From: Flavobacterium sp. MK4S-17
Lineage (GTDB): Bacteria > Bacteroidota > Bacteroidia > Flavobacteriales > Flavobacteriaceae
Length of the DNA stretch: 64,000 bases
Assembly: GCF_009848495.1 (NCBI RefSeq)
Contig: NZ_WWEP01000001.1
Coordinates: forward strand, 62,001 to 126,000
Direction of reading: 5' to 3'
Shown: positions 25,540 through 33,620 of the stretch, piece by piece
How the letters are laid out: each line of letters starts with the position of its first letter
How positions within the stretch are numbered: the stretch's first letter is position 1
Notes under the pieces: generated by a model
The model's input: the letters and a program-made list of their open reading frames with translations, nothing else
Databases searched by the model: none
Told to the model about the DNA's origin: nothing
Translations under genes and position numbers: made by a program

Positions 25540-26782
25540 ACAATCAAGAAAAGACAGGAGGAGGAAACTGCTCTGGCTCCTTCCGCTTTTAGCCCTTCCT
25601 TTTGCTACCTTATTCTTTTGGGCAATGGGGGGAGGCGGGGCAGCGCAGTCCGAAGGCACCACTGCGAAAGGGTTTAACCTCAAACTGCCTTCTGCCAAGG
25701 TAAATAATGATGAGGGCCTGGACAAGCTCAATTATTATGATCAGGCAGCACTCGATTCGTCAAAAGTAGCGGAACTGCGCAAAAAGGATCCTAATTACCG
25801 GCATGATTCACTGGAAATAGCCAGTGATTCTGCCGCACTTCAGCGAAAGTATGGCGGCCTTGCCGTAAGCCGCTTCCAAAGCCCACAGGAAAAGCAGGTT
25901 TATGAGCGGCTGGAAGCATTACAGCGCGCTGTCAGCTCGCCCCTGCCTGCAAAGGCATCAATAGCTGAAAGCGCTCCTGTAATTCAACAACCGGATGCCC
26001 ATTTTGCCCCGCAGGCAGCAAAACTGGAGGAGATGATGCAGTCCATGGGCGCACCATCAGAGTGCGATCCAGAGCTGGAACAGATAGGGGGGATGCTGGA
26101 AAGCATACTCGATATACAGTACCCTGAGCGTATGGAGCAGAAGCTCAAGGCAGCTTCCAGCGCAGAGAGGGGCAGGGTCTATCCTGTAGCCACCACTAAA
26201 GAAACTAATGTAATAACAACGCTCGATGGTCAGCAGCTATCGGTCAGCAGCACATTCAGCAACGGTAGCACGCACAACGGCTTTTTTTCCCTCGAGCAAA
26301 GCAATGAGCAGTCAAAAGAAAATGCCGTACAGGCAGTGGTTGCGGAAACACAGGTTGTCGTCAACGGCTCTACTGTCAAAATGCAATTGGGCCAGGACAT
26401 CTATATCAATGGTAAAAAGATCCCTAAAAATACCTATGTGTATGGGACTGCCTCACTGAAAGGCGAACGGTTGACAATAGCAATAACCAATATCAGGCAC
26501 GGCAATTCACTATTCCCGGTAGAACTCAAGGTATATGACCTTGACGGGCTGGATGGTATTTACATACCCGGGGCCATTAACCGTGAAGTGGCTAAATCAT
26601 CAGCCGACCGATCCGTGCAAACCCTTGGGGTCACCACATTAAGCGATTCCTGGGGCGCCCAGGCTGCAGGAGCCGGCATCGAAGCGGCCAAAGGGCTATT
26701 CAGTAAGAAAGTGAAGCTTGTCAAAGTTACCCTTAAGGCCGGTTACAATATTTTACTGAAAGACGAAAAGCAGAAAGAATAA
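25526..26782 (+). CDS. traM: Conjugative transfer protein TraM
   Basis: A 418-residue protein with one membrane helix (LLWLLPLLALPFATLFFWAMGGG), a long low-complexity, helical periplasmic linker, and a C-terminal domain with KMQLGQDIYINGKKIPKNTYVYGTASLKGERLTIAITNI and GLFSKKVKLVKVTLKAGYNILL. This is the TraM family, with a VirB10-like core function. The N-terminus overlaps traL, and traN follows after 16 bases. Confidence 0.9.
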   Translation: MKSNEQSRKDRRRKLLWLLPLLALPFATLFFWAMGGGGAAQSEGTTAKGFNLKLPSAKVNNDEGLDKLNYYDQAALDSSKVAELRKKDPNYRHDSLEIASDSAALQRKYGGLAVSRFQSPQEKQVYERLEALQRAVSSPLPAKASIAESAPVIQQPDAHFAPQAAKLEEMMQSMGAPSECDPELEQIGGMLESILDIQYPERMEQKLKAASSAERGRVYPVATTKETNVITTLDGQQLSVSSTFSNGSTHNGFFSLEQSNEQSKENAVQAVVAETQVVVNGSTVKMQLGQDIYINGKKIPKNTYVYGTASLKGERLTIAITNIRHGNSLFPVELKVYDLDGLDGIYIPGAINREVAKSSADRSVQTLGVTTLSDSWGAQAAGAGIEAAKGLFSKKVKLVKVTLKAGYNILLKDEKQKE

Positions 26783-26798
26783 CCTTAAATCTAATACC

Positions 26799-27629
26799 AT
26801 GAAAATCCGAACCATTATTAAAATTCTACTTCTGGCGCTGCCGTGGCCTGTCCTTTCACAATCTGCAGGTACAGCGCTACCCGTAACACGATCGATCGAC
26901 ATTACTGACCAGCAGACTACGAGCCTCCTTTTTCCCTATCCCATTGCAAGTGTGGACAGGGGAAGCCAGGACATACTGGCACAAAAGCCAAAAGGTGTAG
27001 AAAATGTGCTGCAGATTAAGGCGGCACAAGAACAGTTTATGCAATCTAACCTTACAGTTGTCACTACAGACGGTAAGCTTTACAATTTCCAGGTATGCTA
27101 TACTAACGAGCCGGCAGCGCTTGCCTATGATTTCAGCAACGGCGACAAACAGGCTGTCGTATCACTCACCGACTTTGAGAAAGCTGACAGTATCAATGCT
27201 TTGGCTTCCGCAGCCTACCACGACCGCAACCGCATCAGCCTAAAGGAAAGCGACTACGGCATTACCTTATCCATCACCGGGATGTTTGTGGCGGATGATT
27301 ACTTCTTTTACAGGATAACAATTGCGAATGACAGCAACATCAGCTACGATATTGACCAGCTGCGCTTCTTTGTTAAAGACCAGAAAAGAAGCAGGAGAAC
27401 CGCGTCGCAGGAAGTGGAAATCGCACCCTTAACCTACTGGATGCACATAGAAAAAGTACCCGCTAAAGGGATAAAAACTTTTGTAGCCGTGCTTCCGAAA
27501 TTTACAATTCCAAACAAGAAGAATCTCCATCTGCAGCTAACTGAAAAATCGGGCGGCAGGCACCTGCAGATGAAGGTAAGGAACAGCAAGAGGGACGATG
27601 TAGTGCCGCTGCCCACATTCAGCAAATAA
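26799..27629 (+). CDS. traN: Conjugative transfer protein TraN (VirB9-like)
   Basis: A 276-residue secreted protein with a signal peptide (LLLALPWPVLSQSAG). The segment DITDQQTTSLLFPYPIASVDRGSQDILAQKPKGVENVLQIKAA and the following beta-rich domain are characteristic of Bacteroidota TraN (DUF4138), the outer-membrane-side partner of TraM. It closes the canonical transfer-gene run; traO, traP and traQ are not seen after it. Confidence 0.9.
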   Translation: MKIRTIIKILLLALPWPVLSQSAGTALPVTRSIDITDQQTTSLLFPYPIASVDRGSQDILAQKPKGVENVLQIKAAQEQFMQSNLTVVTTDGKLYNFQVCYTNEPAALAYDFSNGDKQAVVSLTDFEKADSINALASAAYHDRNRISLKESDYGITLSITGMFVADDYFFYRITIANDSNISYDIDQLRFFVKDQKRSRRTASQEVEIAPLTYWMHIEKVPAKGIKTFVAVLPKFTIPNKKNLHLQLTEKSGGRHLQMKVRNSKRDDVVPLPTFSK

Positions 27630-27644
27630 TTAAATTATACTATC

Positions 27645-28442
27645 ATGAACGAGAAGAATTTTGATTACCTGAAAGACCAGGTAAAGTATACCGGTTTTGG
27701 CGAGGCGCTTGAGGGAGAGCTCAGGCAGAATATTGAGCAGCAGCAGGCTACCTTCAGCCTGAAACATGATACCTTTTATGGTGATGATAAAGTTTCTGCG
27801 GAACTCCATTTCAAGAAATCGGACCAGACGGACCTTTACTTTTTCAACTCCTATAAAGTTACTTTACAAAAAGAGGGGAGGCCGGAATCGCTGGAACAGA
27901 CGTTTTACATCAACAGGGGAAACAATATAACCCTAAAGGAGGCTTATAACCTGATGGAAGGCAGGGCCGTCAACAAAAACCTCACCAATAAGGAGGGGCA
28001 GGAGTATAATGCATGGGTACAGCTCGACTTCAAAGATGCCGACGCTAACGGTAATTTCCGCCAGAAGCATTACCATGAGAACTACGGATACGACCTGGAG
28101 GCTGTAGTCTCCAGGCACCCTATAAAGGAACTGGATAACCCATCCCATAAAGATGACCTGCTGAATTCACTGAAAAAAGGCAACCGGCAATCCGCGACCT
28201 TCATCAAAGACGGCCAGGAAGTGAAGCAATATATAGAGGCCACGCCACAGTTCAAAACACTCACGATCTATGATGCTGACCAAAGGCGCCTTGATACCCG
28301 CCAGGCTAAAGAGCAGCAACAATCCCAGAGCAGCGAAACCTCCAAGAAGCAGGATATAAAAGCTAAGCAGTCAAACGGTGAGGAGGACGGCCCGGGTGAG
28401 CAACAGGAAAAGAAGCAGCGGCGTAAAGCACAAAAATTGTAG
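27645..28442 (+). CDS. DUF3945-like mobile-element protein
   Basis: A 265-residue cytoplasmic protein. The middle (YKVTLQKEGRPESLEQTFYINRGNNITLKEAYNLMEGRAVNKNLTNKEGQEYNAWVQLDF) matches the DUF3945-type repeats of Bacteroidota mobile-element proteins. The C-terminus (from about residue 205) is Gln/Lys/Glu-rich and disordered. It is often found beside DNA-processing genes of ICEs. The function is not known to me. It lies 15 bases after traN. Confidence 0.65.
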   Translation: MNEKNFDYLKDQVKYTGFGEALEGELRQNIEQQQATFSLKHDTFYGDDKVSAELHFKKSDQTDLYFFNSYKVTLQKEGRPESLEQTFYINRGNNITLKEAYNLMEGRAVNKNLTNKEGQEYNAWVQLDFKDADANGNFRQKHYHENYGYDLEAVVSRHPIKELDNPSHKDDLLNSLKKGNRQSATFIKDGQEVKQYIEATPQFKTLTIYDADQRRLDTRQAKEQQQSQSSETSKKQDIKAKQSNGEEDGPGEQQEKKQRRKAQKL

Positions 28443-28444
28443 AG

Positions 28445-28729
28445 ATGAGTACCAGTAAGCCCCTTTTTGCTTTTTTTGATAAGGCGCGCGACGATATGCG
28501 TATCAGCAGTACACATATCGGAATTTTTGCAGCGCTGCTTAAGTACAGGCAGGAAAGGGGCTTTTCCAACCCCATACAGGCGTACAGCCATGATATCATG
28601 CCGCTGGCGAAAATCTCCGCTATTAAAACCTATTGCCGTTGCCTTAAGGACCTGAGCAACTACGGATACATCAAATATGAGCCGTCGAAAAAGAAAAATA
28701 AGCCGAGTACCATCTACTTCCCTGAATAA
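28445..28729 (+). CDS. Small winged-helix-like protein
   Basis: A 94-residue protein. The pattern THIGIFAALLKYRQERGFSNPIQAYSHDIMPLAKISAIKTYCRCLKDLSNYGYIKYEPS is a helix-turn-helix followed by a wing, typical of small replication- or transfer-control proteins of Bacteroidota mobile elements. It starts 2 bases after the DUF3945-like gene and is followed by the excisionase-like gene after 9 bases, so it is part of the same transcript. Confidence 0.65.
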   Translation: MSTSKPLFAFFDKARDDMRISSTHIGIFAALLKYRQERGFSNPIQAYSHDIMPLAKISAIKTYCRCLKDLSNYGYIKYEPSKKKNKPSTIYFPE

Positions 28730-28738
28730 TCAAACATT

Positions 28739-29065
28739 ATGAAGCCTTATACCTTTGACCAGATACCAAAGCTGATAGGAAAGCTATTTGACAAGATGGA
28801 GCGGATTGAGCTCCTGTTGAAGACGCTTTCTCCTGAGTCAAAGCAGCAGGAGGAATTGCTGAACATCACTGAAGCTGCTAAACTGCTTAATTTATCCGTG
28901 CCGACAGTATATTCTAAGGTCAGCCGGAACGAGATACCTGTCTGTAAAAAAGGCAAGCGGCTTTATTTTTACAAATCAGAATTACTATTCTGGATAAAGT
29001 CCGGGAAGGTTAAAACTATCGAGGAAATACACAGCGATGTTGAGAAGCGCCTTAATAACCGCTGA
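28739..29065 (+). CDS. Excisionase-like MerR-type DNA-binding protein
   Basis: A 108-residue protein. The N-terminal half is a coiled-coil-like helix (LIGKLFDKMERIELLLKTLSPESKQQ). The C-terminal half is an HTH_17/excisionase-type domain (LLNITEAAKLLNLSVPTVYSKVSRNEIPVCKKGKRLYFYKSELLFWIKSGK). Such proteins are Xis-like directionality factors or regulators in ICEs. Its 3' end overlaps the end of the convergent integrase gene by 14 bases. Confidence 0.8.
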   Translation: MKPYTFDQIPKLIGKLFDKMERIELLLKTLSPESKQQEELLNITEAAKLLNLSVPTVYSKVSRNEIPVCKKGKRLYFYKSELLFWIKSGKVKTIEEIHSDVEKRLNNR

Positions 29066-30224
29066 TTTTGTTTTCCGAAACAAATGTTATCTTTCCCGCA
29101 GCTGCCCTTTTCTTCTCATCTACAAGCTTCGCATATACCTGCGTTGTCCTTACATTTTTATGGCCAAGCATTTTCGATACCGTAAAAATATCGGTACCTG
29201 CTGAGACCTGCAGTGTTGCATATGTATGGCGAAAGCAGTGAAAGGTAATATGCTTCTTAATTCCTGCCTCGGCTACCCATACAGGCAGTATGCGGTCAAC
29301 ATCCCACTTCTTTAGTCCGGAGAATACTTTTTCCTTATCATCCTTTCTTTCACCCAGCAGCATATACGCCTCTTCAGATATTGGCAGGAGTTCCCATCCC
29401 TCGGTCTTTTCCTGCCGGAAGCTTATACCTGCACCCGTACTTTTACTGTAGTGCACCTCGCCCCAAGATAACTTAGCTATATCAGAGTAACGCAGGCCTG
29501 TCAAGATCGAGAAAAGCGAAATTCGTTTGACAATCTCTTTTTTACAGGGTGCATGGAACAATGCGATTGCTTCTTCACGGGTCAGGAAATCCCTTTTCGC
29601 CTCGTATTCCGGAATACTGTCAACAGCTGCATTAACATCATTTTGCAACATCTGCTGCTTGTAGGCTTTACGCAGTGTAGCTTTTAGCTTATTGAAATAG
29701 GAGAGGGCAGTATTCCTTGATAATGGTTTTCCGTTCTCCCTAAGGCTTTTAGCGCTCAGGAGATAGGCCTTGAACCCTTCTGCCAGCTCTACGGTCATAT
29801 CACTAAAAACGGTAGGTTTTCCTGCGCGAAACATCTCGAAATGGGCTATTGAGCTATCCCATATTATCCTGTTGTTGCCTTCCTTTAAATCTGCCTGCTT
29901 CCTGAAATAATCTAAAAAAGAGGCTTCCATCACTTTCTGCTTTTTGAGCTGTTCTATTTCAAAGGGCGTATAAATGTGGTCCTTGTTTACCTCGTTCTGC
30001 CGCTTAGCGCAGATCAGTTCCGCTATATGCCAATTTTCATGGTTAATAATCTTGTCCGCCTGGCTCTTTGGCTTGGCTATGAGGTGCAACCTTAGAAATT
30101 CGCGCCTTGAATATTCCCCTGTTTGCGCATTAAAGTAAGGAGGATAGAAATCAAGGTACAGTGACAGCCTTCCTTTTGATATCGATTTCTTGCGAAGTGT
30201 AACTTTTATCTTTTTCATAATCAT
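29052..30224 (-). CDS. Tyrosine recombinase (ICE integrase)
   Basis: A 390-residue site-specific recombinase of the Bacteroidota phage-integrase type. It has an N-terminal arm-binding domain, a SAM-like core-binding domain (about 95-200) and a catalytic domain with R245 (TGLRYSDI), H329-x-x-R332 (HCFRHTYATL), H355 (MLGHKN) and nucleophile Tyr364 (TTQVYAK). All catalytic residues are present, so it should be active. The start overlaps the stop of the upstream double-HTH gene as ATGA; a second ATG two codons in is possible. It is the gene cluster nearest the mnmE junction, as expected for the integrase of this element. Confidence 0.93.
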   Translation of the reverse strand: MIMKKIKVTLRKKSISKGRLSLYLDFYPPYFNAQTGEYSRREFLRLHLIAKPKSQADKIINHENWHIAELICAKRQNEVNKDHIYTPFEIEQLKKQKVMEASFLDYFRKQADLKEGNNRIIWDSSIAHFEMFRAGKPTVFSDMTVELAEGFKAYLLSAKSLRENGKPLSRNTALSYFNKLKATLRKAYKQQMLQNDVNAAVDSIPEYEAKRDFLTREEAIALFHAPCKKEIVKRISLFSILTGLRYSDIAKLSWGEVHYSKSTGAGISFRQEKTEGWELLPISEEAYMLLGERKDDKEKVFSGLKKWDVDRILPVWVAEAGIKKHITFHCFRHTYATLQVSAGTDIFTVSKMLGHKNVRTTQVYAKLVDEKKRAAAGKITFVSENKISGY

Positions 30225-30778
30225 GCGGCATTGAAGAGAAGGTTAATATCTTTTTTTGAGACATAGGTAAACCTGCCGATTGCATACTTTGCAATCCCGA
30301 ACTGCTGGATCAGGTTATATAGCGCGGCAGAGGAAACATTGAATCGCTGCTGTACTTCGGTGATGGTATAGCAACTCTCAATACCGGGAAACTCCTGAAC
30401 CGGCGGGTCAATTTCGGTGGTAATCGGAGCTATGAAGAAGCTTTCCATGTCTGCCCTTTTAAGTACGGTACGGTTGCCAAATTTGGCAATATTCAGACAT
30501 CCCCGGTTAATTAACCTGTAAATTGTCCTGCGGCTGATGCCAAAAAGCAGCGCTGCCTGGTCGACGTTTAAGAACTCCATAGCCTTGACACGGGTAAGGT
30601 CCCCGGTTAAAATAAGTTCTGTTTCGGCCGCGGTTTTCAGGACTTTGGCCTGTCTTTCAACATCTTTGTACGCACGACTGTTGCATTTGTGCGAGCAGTA
30701 CCTTGTGCGGGTAGTCCTTGCGATAAATTCATTTTTACAGAATTCGCAGATCTTCGGAATCTTTAAATTAGAGCTCAT
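30221..30778 (-). CDS. Zinc-ribbon plus double excisionase-type HTH protein
   Basis: A 185-residue protein. The N-terminus has CEFC...YCSHKC, a four-ligand zinc-binding ribbon. Two excisionase-like HTH domains follow (FLNVDQAALLFGISRRTIYRLINRGCLNIAKFGNRTVLKRADMESFF and YTITEVQQRFNVSSAALYNLIQQFGIAKYAIGRFTYVSKKDI). It is translationally coupled to the integrase. Likely a regulator of integration and excision that binds the adjacent repeats. Two HTH units in one chain would suit tandem sites, but binding is inferred. Confidence 0.82.
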   Translation of the reverse strand: MSSNLKIPKICEFCKNEFIARTTRTRYCSHKCNSRAYKDVERQAKVLKTAAETELILTGDLTRVKAMEFLNVDQAALLFGISRRTIYRLINRGCLNIAKFGNRTVLKRADMESFFIAPITTEIDPPVQEFPGIESCYTITEVQQRFNVSSAALYNLIQQFGIAKYAIGRFTYVSKKDINLLFNAA

Positions 30779-30780
30779 AA

Positions 30781-30830
30781 TGTGACTGTTTGTGTCCCAT
30801 TGTGTCTATGTGTGCCTCTGTGTGCCATAA
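30781..30830. repeat. Five TGTG units phased exactly 10 bp apart
   Basis: TGTG begins at 30,781, 30,791, 30,801, 30,811 and 30,821; most copies continue as TGTGTC or TGTGCC. The spacing is one helical turn, so the repeats face the same side of the DNA. They lie immediately upstream of the double-HTH gene (start 30,778, minus strand) and next to the integrase cluster, so they are candidate binding sites for the HTH protein or integrase. Confidence 0.6.
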
Positions 30831-30840
30831 TTTCCCCTGA

Positions 30841-30890
30841 TTTTGTACCTCCAATCATTGTTGATCTCGGGGTACAAATGGGGTACAAAA
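30841..30890. repeat. GGGGTACAAA direct repeats with an inverted copy near the ICE end
   Basis: GGGGTACAAA occurs at 30,869-30,878 and again at 30,880-30,889, an 11-bp period, and TTTTGTACC at 30,841-30,849 is an inverted copy. This arrangement beside an integrase gene is typical of arm-type binding sites at an attachment site. Composition turns AT-rich just after, near 30,897. Confidence 0.6.
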
Positions 30891-30934
30891 CGGAGCAAAA
30901 TATCTATAACTAAAATAAAGTAACAGAAAAATAA

Positions 30935-30975
30935 AAACCAGTTAAATTGCTGTTTTATAACAATTTAACTGGTTT
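30935..30975 (-). terminator. Terminator hairpin after mnmE
   Basis: AAACCAGTTAAATTG (30,935-30,949) pairs perfectly with CAATTTAACTGGTTT (30,961-30,975), a 15-bp stem with an 11-base loop. Read on the minus strand it is followed by TTTTATTTTTC, so it would terminate mnmE. It may also shield the chromosome from ICE transcription. Confidence 0.75.
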
Positions 30976-31006
30976 AGTTTGTTTTGTTTTGCGATATTAT
31001 GTGCTG

Positions 31007-31024
31007 CTACTTACCGATACAGAA
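31007..31024 (-). other. Candidate right attachment site at the mnmE 3' end
   Basis: The last codons of mnmE read TTCTGTATCGGTAAGTAG on the minus strand. The 3' end of mnmE (trmE/thdF) is a known integration site for other islands such as SGI1, and here an integrase operon begins about 230 bases away. I found no second copy of this sequence in the window, so the left junction must lie beyond base 1 if this is the site. The true core could instead lie between 30,890 and 31,007. Confidence 0.35.
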
Positions 31025-32404
31025 ATTAGCAAATATATTACCAAGCAACTCATCATTTGTAACTTGCCCTGTAATTTCTCCGAAGTAAAAAAGTGCCTGG
31101 CGTATATCTATTGCCATTAAGTCGGCTGATACGCCCGAATTTAAACCAAATTTGACCTTTTGGATTTCCTCCAGTGCTTTTAAAAGGGAATCATAATGCC
31201 GTGTATTTGTAACTATAGTTTCATTATTGCGCAGGGCGCCTGTATTAACAAACGATAGGAGTTTTTCTTTCAAAATTTCAATACCTGAATGTTGTTTTGC
31301 AGATATTAAAAATATATCCTCAACAGAATATAACAGCATATCCTTTTGTTCCTCTGTAAGGGCATCAGCTTTATTGCCTATTATTAAAAGCGGTTTTTGC
31401 GGGAAACGGTTTTTAATCTTTTCAATTTCAATATTTATCGTTTCAATGAATGAAGCTTTACTATTTATCTGTAATGTGTCAACCAGGTAAATAACAACTT
31501 TTGCCTGTTCTATTTTTTCAAAGGTTTTTTTTATGCCTATGCTTTCAACAATATCCTGTGTTTCGCGTATTCCTGCCGTATCAATAAAGCGAAATCCGAT
31601 ACCGTTGATAACCAACTCATCTTCTATAGTATCGCGTGTTGTACCTGCTATGTCCGATACTATAGCTCTTTCCTCATTTAATAATGCATTCAACAGTGTA
31701 GATTTTCCTACATTCGGCTCACCTACAATAGTTACAGGTATGCCGTTTTTAATAACATTGCCAATAGCAAAGGAGTCTATAAGGCGTTTTAGCACAAATT
31801 CAATCCTTTCTAATAAATCATAAAACTGTGTCCTGTCGGCAAACTCCACATCTTCTTCCGAAAAATCAAGTTCCAGTTCAATCAGAGAGGCAAAATTCAA
31901 TAGCTCTTCACGCAGTTTTGCTATTTCGGTACTAAAACCGCCACGCATTTGCTGCATGGCTACCTGATGAGATGCTTCATTATCTGATGCTATAAGGTCG
32001 GCAACGGCTTCCGCCTGGCTTAAATCCAGTTTGCCGTTTAAAAAAGCACGCAGTGTAAATTCGCCAGCGTTTGCCATACGGCAACCCTTACGCAACAATA
32101 ACTGTATGATTTGCTGTTGTATATAAACCGAACCGTGGCAGGAAATTTCAATAACATCCTCGCCTGTATAGGAATTGGGGCCCCTGAATAGCGAAACCAG
32201 CACCTGGTCGAAAATTTTATTGTTTTCAACGATATTTCCTAAGTGGATGGTGTGTGTTTTTTGGGTTGAGATATCTTTGCCCGAAACTGACTGGAATATT
32301 TGCGATGCTATTGTAAAGGCATTGTTTCCTGAAAGGCGTATAATGGCAATTGCCCCTGCGCCGGAAGGGGTAGCTAAAGCTACTATAGTGTCCTGCGGTA
32401 TCAT
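31007..32404 (-). CDS. mnmE: tRNA modification GTPase MnmE
   Basis: A 465-residue protein of normal length. It has an N-terminal tetrahydrofolate-binding domain (TIVALATPSGAGAIAIIRLSG), a helical domain with an inserted G domain (GEPNVGKSTLLNALL, then DIAGTTRDT and DTAGIRET), and the C-terminal FCIGK whose cysteine is essential in the family. With MnmG it builds the 5-carboxymethylaminomethyl group on wobble uridine 34 of certain tRNAs. A TATCTTTG box on the minus strand (32,421-32,428) suits a -7 promoter element 17 bases upstream of the start. The reading frame is intact although an ICE abuts its 3' end. Confidence 0.97.
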   Translation of the reverse strand: MIPQDTIVALATPSGAGAIAIIRLSGNNAFTIASQIFQSVSGKDISTQKTHTIHLGNIVENNKIFDQVLVSLFRGPNSYTGEDVIEISCHGSVYIQQQIIQLLLRKGCRMANAGEFTLRAFLNGKLDLSQAEAVADLIASDNEASHQVAMQQMRGGFSTEIAKLREELLNFASLIELELDFSEEDVEFADRTQFYDLLERIEFVLKRLIDSFAIGNVIKNGIPVTIVGEPNVGKSTLLNALLNEERAIVSDIAGTTRDTIEDELVINGIGFRFIDTAGIRETQDIVESIGIKKTFEKIEQAKVVIYLVDTLQINSKASFIETINIEIEKIKNRFPQKPLLIIGNKADALTEEQKDMLLYSVEDIFLISAKQHSGIEILKEKLLSFVNTGALRNNETIVTNTRHYDSLLKALEEIQKVKFGLNSGVSADLMAIDIRQALFYFGEITGQVTNDELLGNIFANFCIGK

Positions 32405-32420
32405 TATCGTTTATTTTTTA

Positions 32421-32428
32421 CAAAGATA
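32421..32428 (-). promoter_or_regulatory. -7 box for mnmE
   Basis: TATCTTTG on the minus strand matches TAnnTTTG. It is about 17-24 bases upstream of the mnmE ATG. A clear -33 TTTG is not seen at the usual distance. Confidence 0.4.
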
Positions 32429-32571
32429 AACCTTTTAAAGTAGCCATTTCAGGCAGTTTAACGTTCTTTAAAATTATGATTTGTTATAGGTTATTATTAT
32501 TGTGTTAAGTAAATTTAAAAGTAGGAATTATCCGCATTTTTTTATATCTTTAATGAGAAATAATTAGTACC

Positions 32572-33405
32572 ATGAAACGGATTCTTTTTCCAACCGACTT
32601 TTCTGAGGCTGCCAAAACAGCATATGTATATGCTTTAAAGTTTGCCGATTCATTTAACGCGGAAGTAATTATACTGCACGTGTATGACCTGCCAATTGTT
32701 GAAACGCCTCCAATGCCGGAAACCACGAAAGAAATTTTTGACATTGTGGAGATGAACCAGTTTGAAAGTTTCAGGGAGCAGCTTCCCGAACTTCATACCC
32801 TTGCGGAAAGCAAAGGCCTTGGACATGTTAAAATGAGAAGCGTGCTACTGTATGGTGACCTTATTTATAATATCAATAAAGTTTGTGAGGAGGAAGGGGT
32901 TGATATGGTAATAATGGGTACTAAAGGTGCTACAGGTTTAAAGGAAACTTTTATAGGTTCTGTAACTGCTTCTGTCATAGCAAATGTTACTGTGCCTGTT
33001 TTAGGGATACCTGCAGAGGCTGATTTTAATGATATTAAAACTATAGCTTTTACTACGCAGTATAAGGATAAAGATAATGATGCTTTAAAACGGGCTTTGG
33101 AAATAGCGGATAAATTTGATGCCGGTATTGCCTGCCTGTATATAAAGAATCCTGATGATCCTGAGGATATTGATGAGCGTATTAATGACTGGAAAATTTA
33201 TTACAAGGATAAGAATATTGACTTTTTTAATATAGCCGGCGACCATATTGAGCAGACCATACTGGATTTTATAGAAAACCAAAAGGTTGACATGCTTGTA
33301 ATGAGAACACACAAAAGAGGTTTTTTTGAAGGTTTATTTCACAGAAGCTTAACAAAGAAAATGGCCTACCATACAAAAGTGCCAATCTTAATATTTCATA
33401 ATTAG
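32572..33405 (+). CDS. Universal stress protein with two Usp domains
   Basis: A 277-residue cytoplasmic protein. The first Usp domain starts KRILFPTDFSEAAKTAYVYALKFADSFNAEVIILHVYD and ends VIMGTKGATGLKETFIGSVTASVIANVTVPVLGIP, giving the ATP-binding G-x2-G-x9-G(S/T) pattern. The second domain (IKTIAFTTQYKDKDNDALKRALEIADKFDAGIACLYI to MLVMRTHKRGFFEGLFHRSLTKKMAYHTKVPILIF) lacks a perfect ATP motif. It is transcribed divergently from mnmE with a 167-base gap. A stress-related role is by family only. Confidence 0.92.
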   Translation: MKRILFPTDFSEAAKTAYVYALKFADSFNAEVIILHVYDLPIVETPPMPETTKEIFDIVEMNQFESFREQLPELHTLAESKGLGHVKMRSVLLYGDLIYNINKVCEEEGVDMVIMGTKGATGLKETFIGSVTASVIANVTVPVLGIPAEADFNDIKTIAFTTQYKDKDNDALKRALEIADKFDAGIACLYIKNPDDPEDIDERINDWKIYYKDKNIDFFNIAGDHIEQTILDFIENQKVDMLVMRTHKRGFFEGLFHRSLTKKMAYHTKVPILIFHN

Positions 33406-33529
33406 TGAGTTATGTTTAATTATTTAACTTTTAAATAATTTATAATTTTAATTTGTTGTTAATTTATTTTATATAAGTCATTTCAAATTTGTTTTTTATA
33501 AGGAAAATTCATAATATTGTATTGCATCC

Positions 33530-33584
33530 ACCCCTAAAAAGATTACCTACATATTGATTTTCTAAAATAACCCCTAAAAAGGTT
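33530..33584 (+). promoter_or_regulatory. Paired ACCCCTAAAAAG direct repeats, 40 bp apart
   Basis: ACCCCTAAAAAGATT begins at 33,530 and ACCCCTAAAAAGGTT at 33,570, exactly 40 bp (about four helical turns) apart, in an otherwise very AT-rich 215-base gap. The second copy ends about 37 bases upstream of the hypothetical gene at 33,621, a typical position for an activator binding as two dimers. The regulator is unknown. Confidence 0.5.
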
Positions 33585-33620
33585 GTGCTGTTTATTTTAT
33601 AATAATAAAATAATAGTGGC

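Noticed and set aside
33406-33620. CRISPR-like or tandem repeat array
   Set aside because: Only two 12-15 base copies occur, 40 bp apart, without unique-spacer structure or cas genes, so they were treated as regulator sites.
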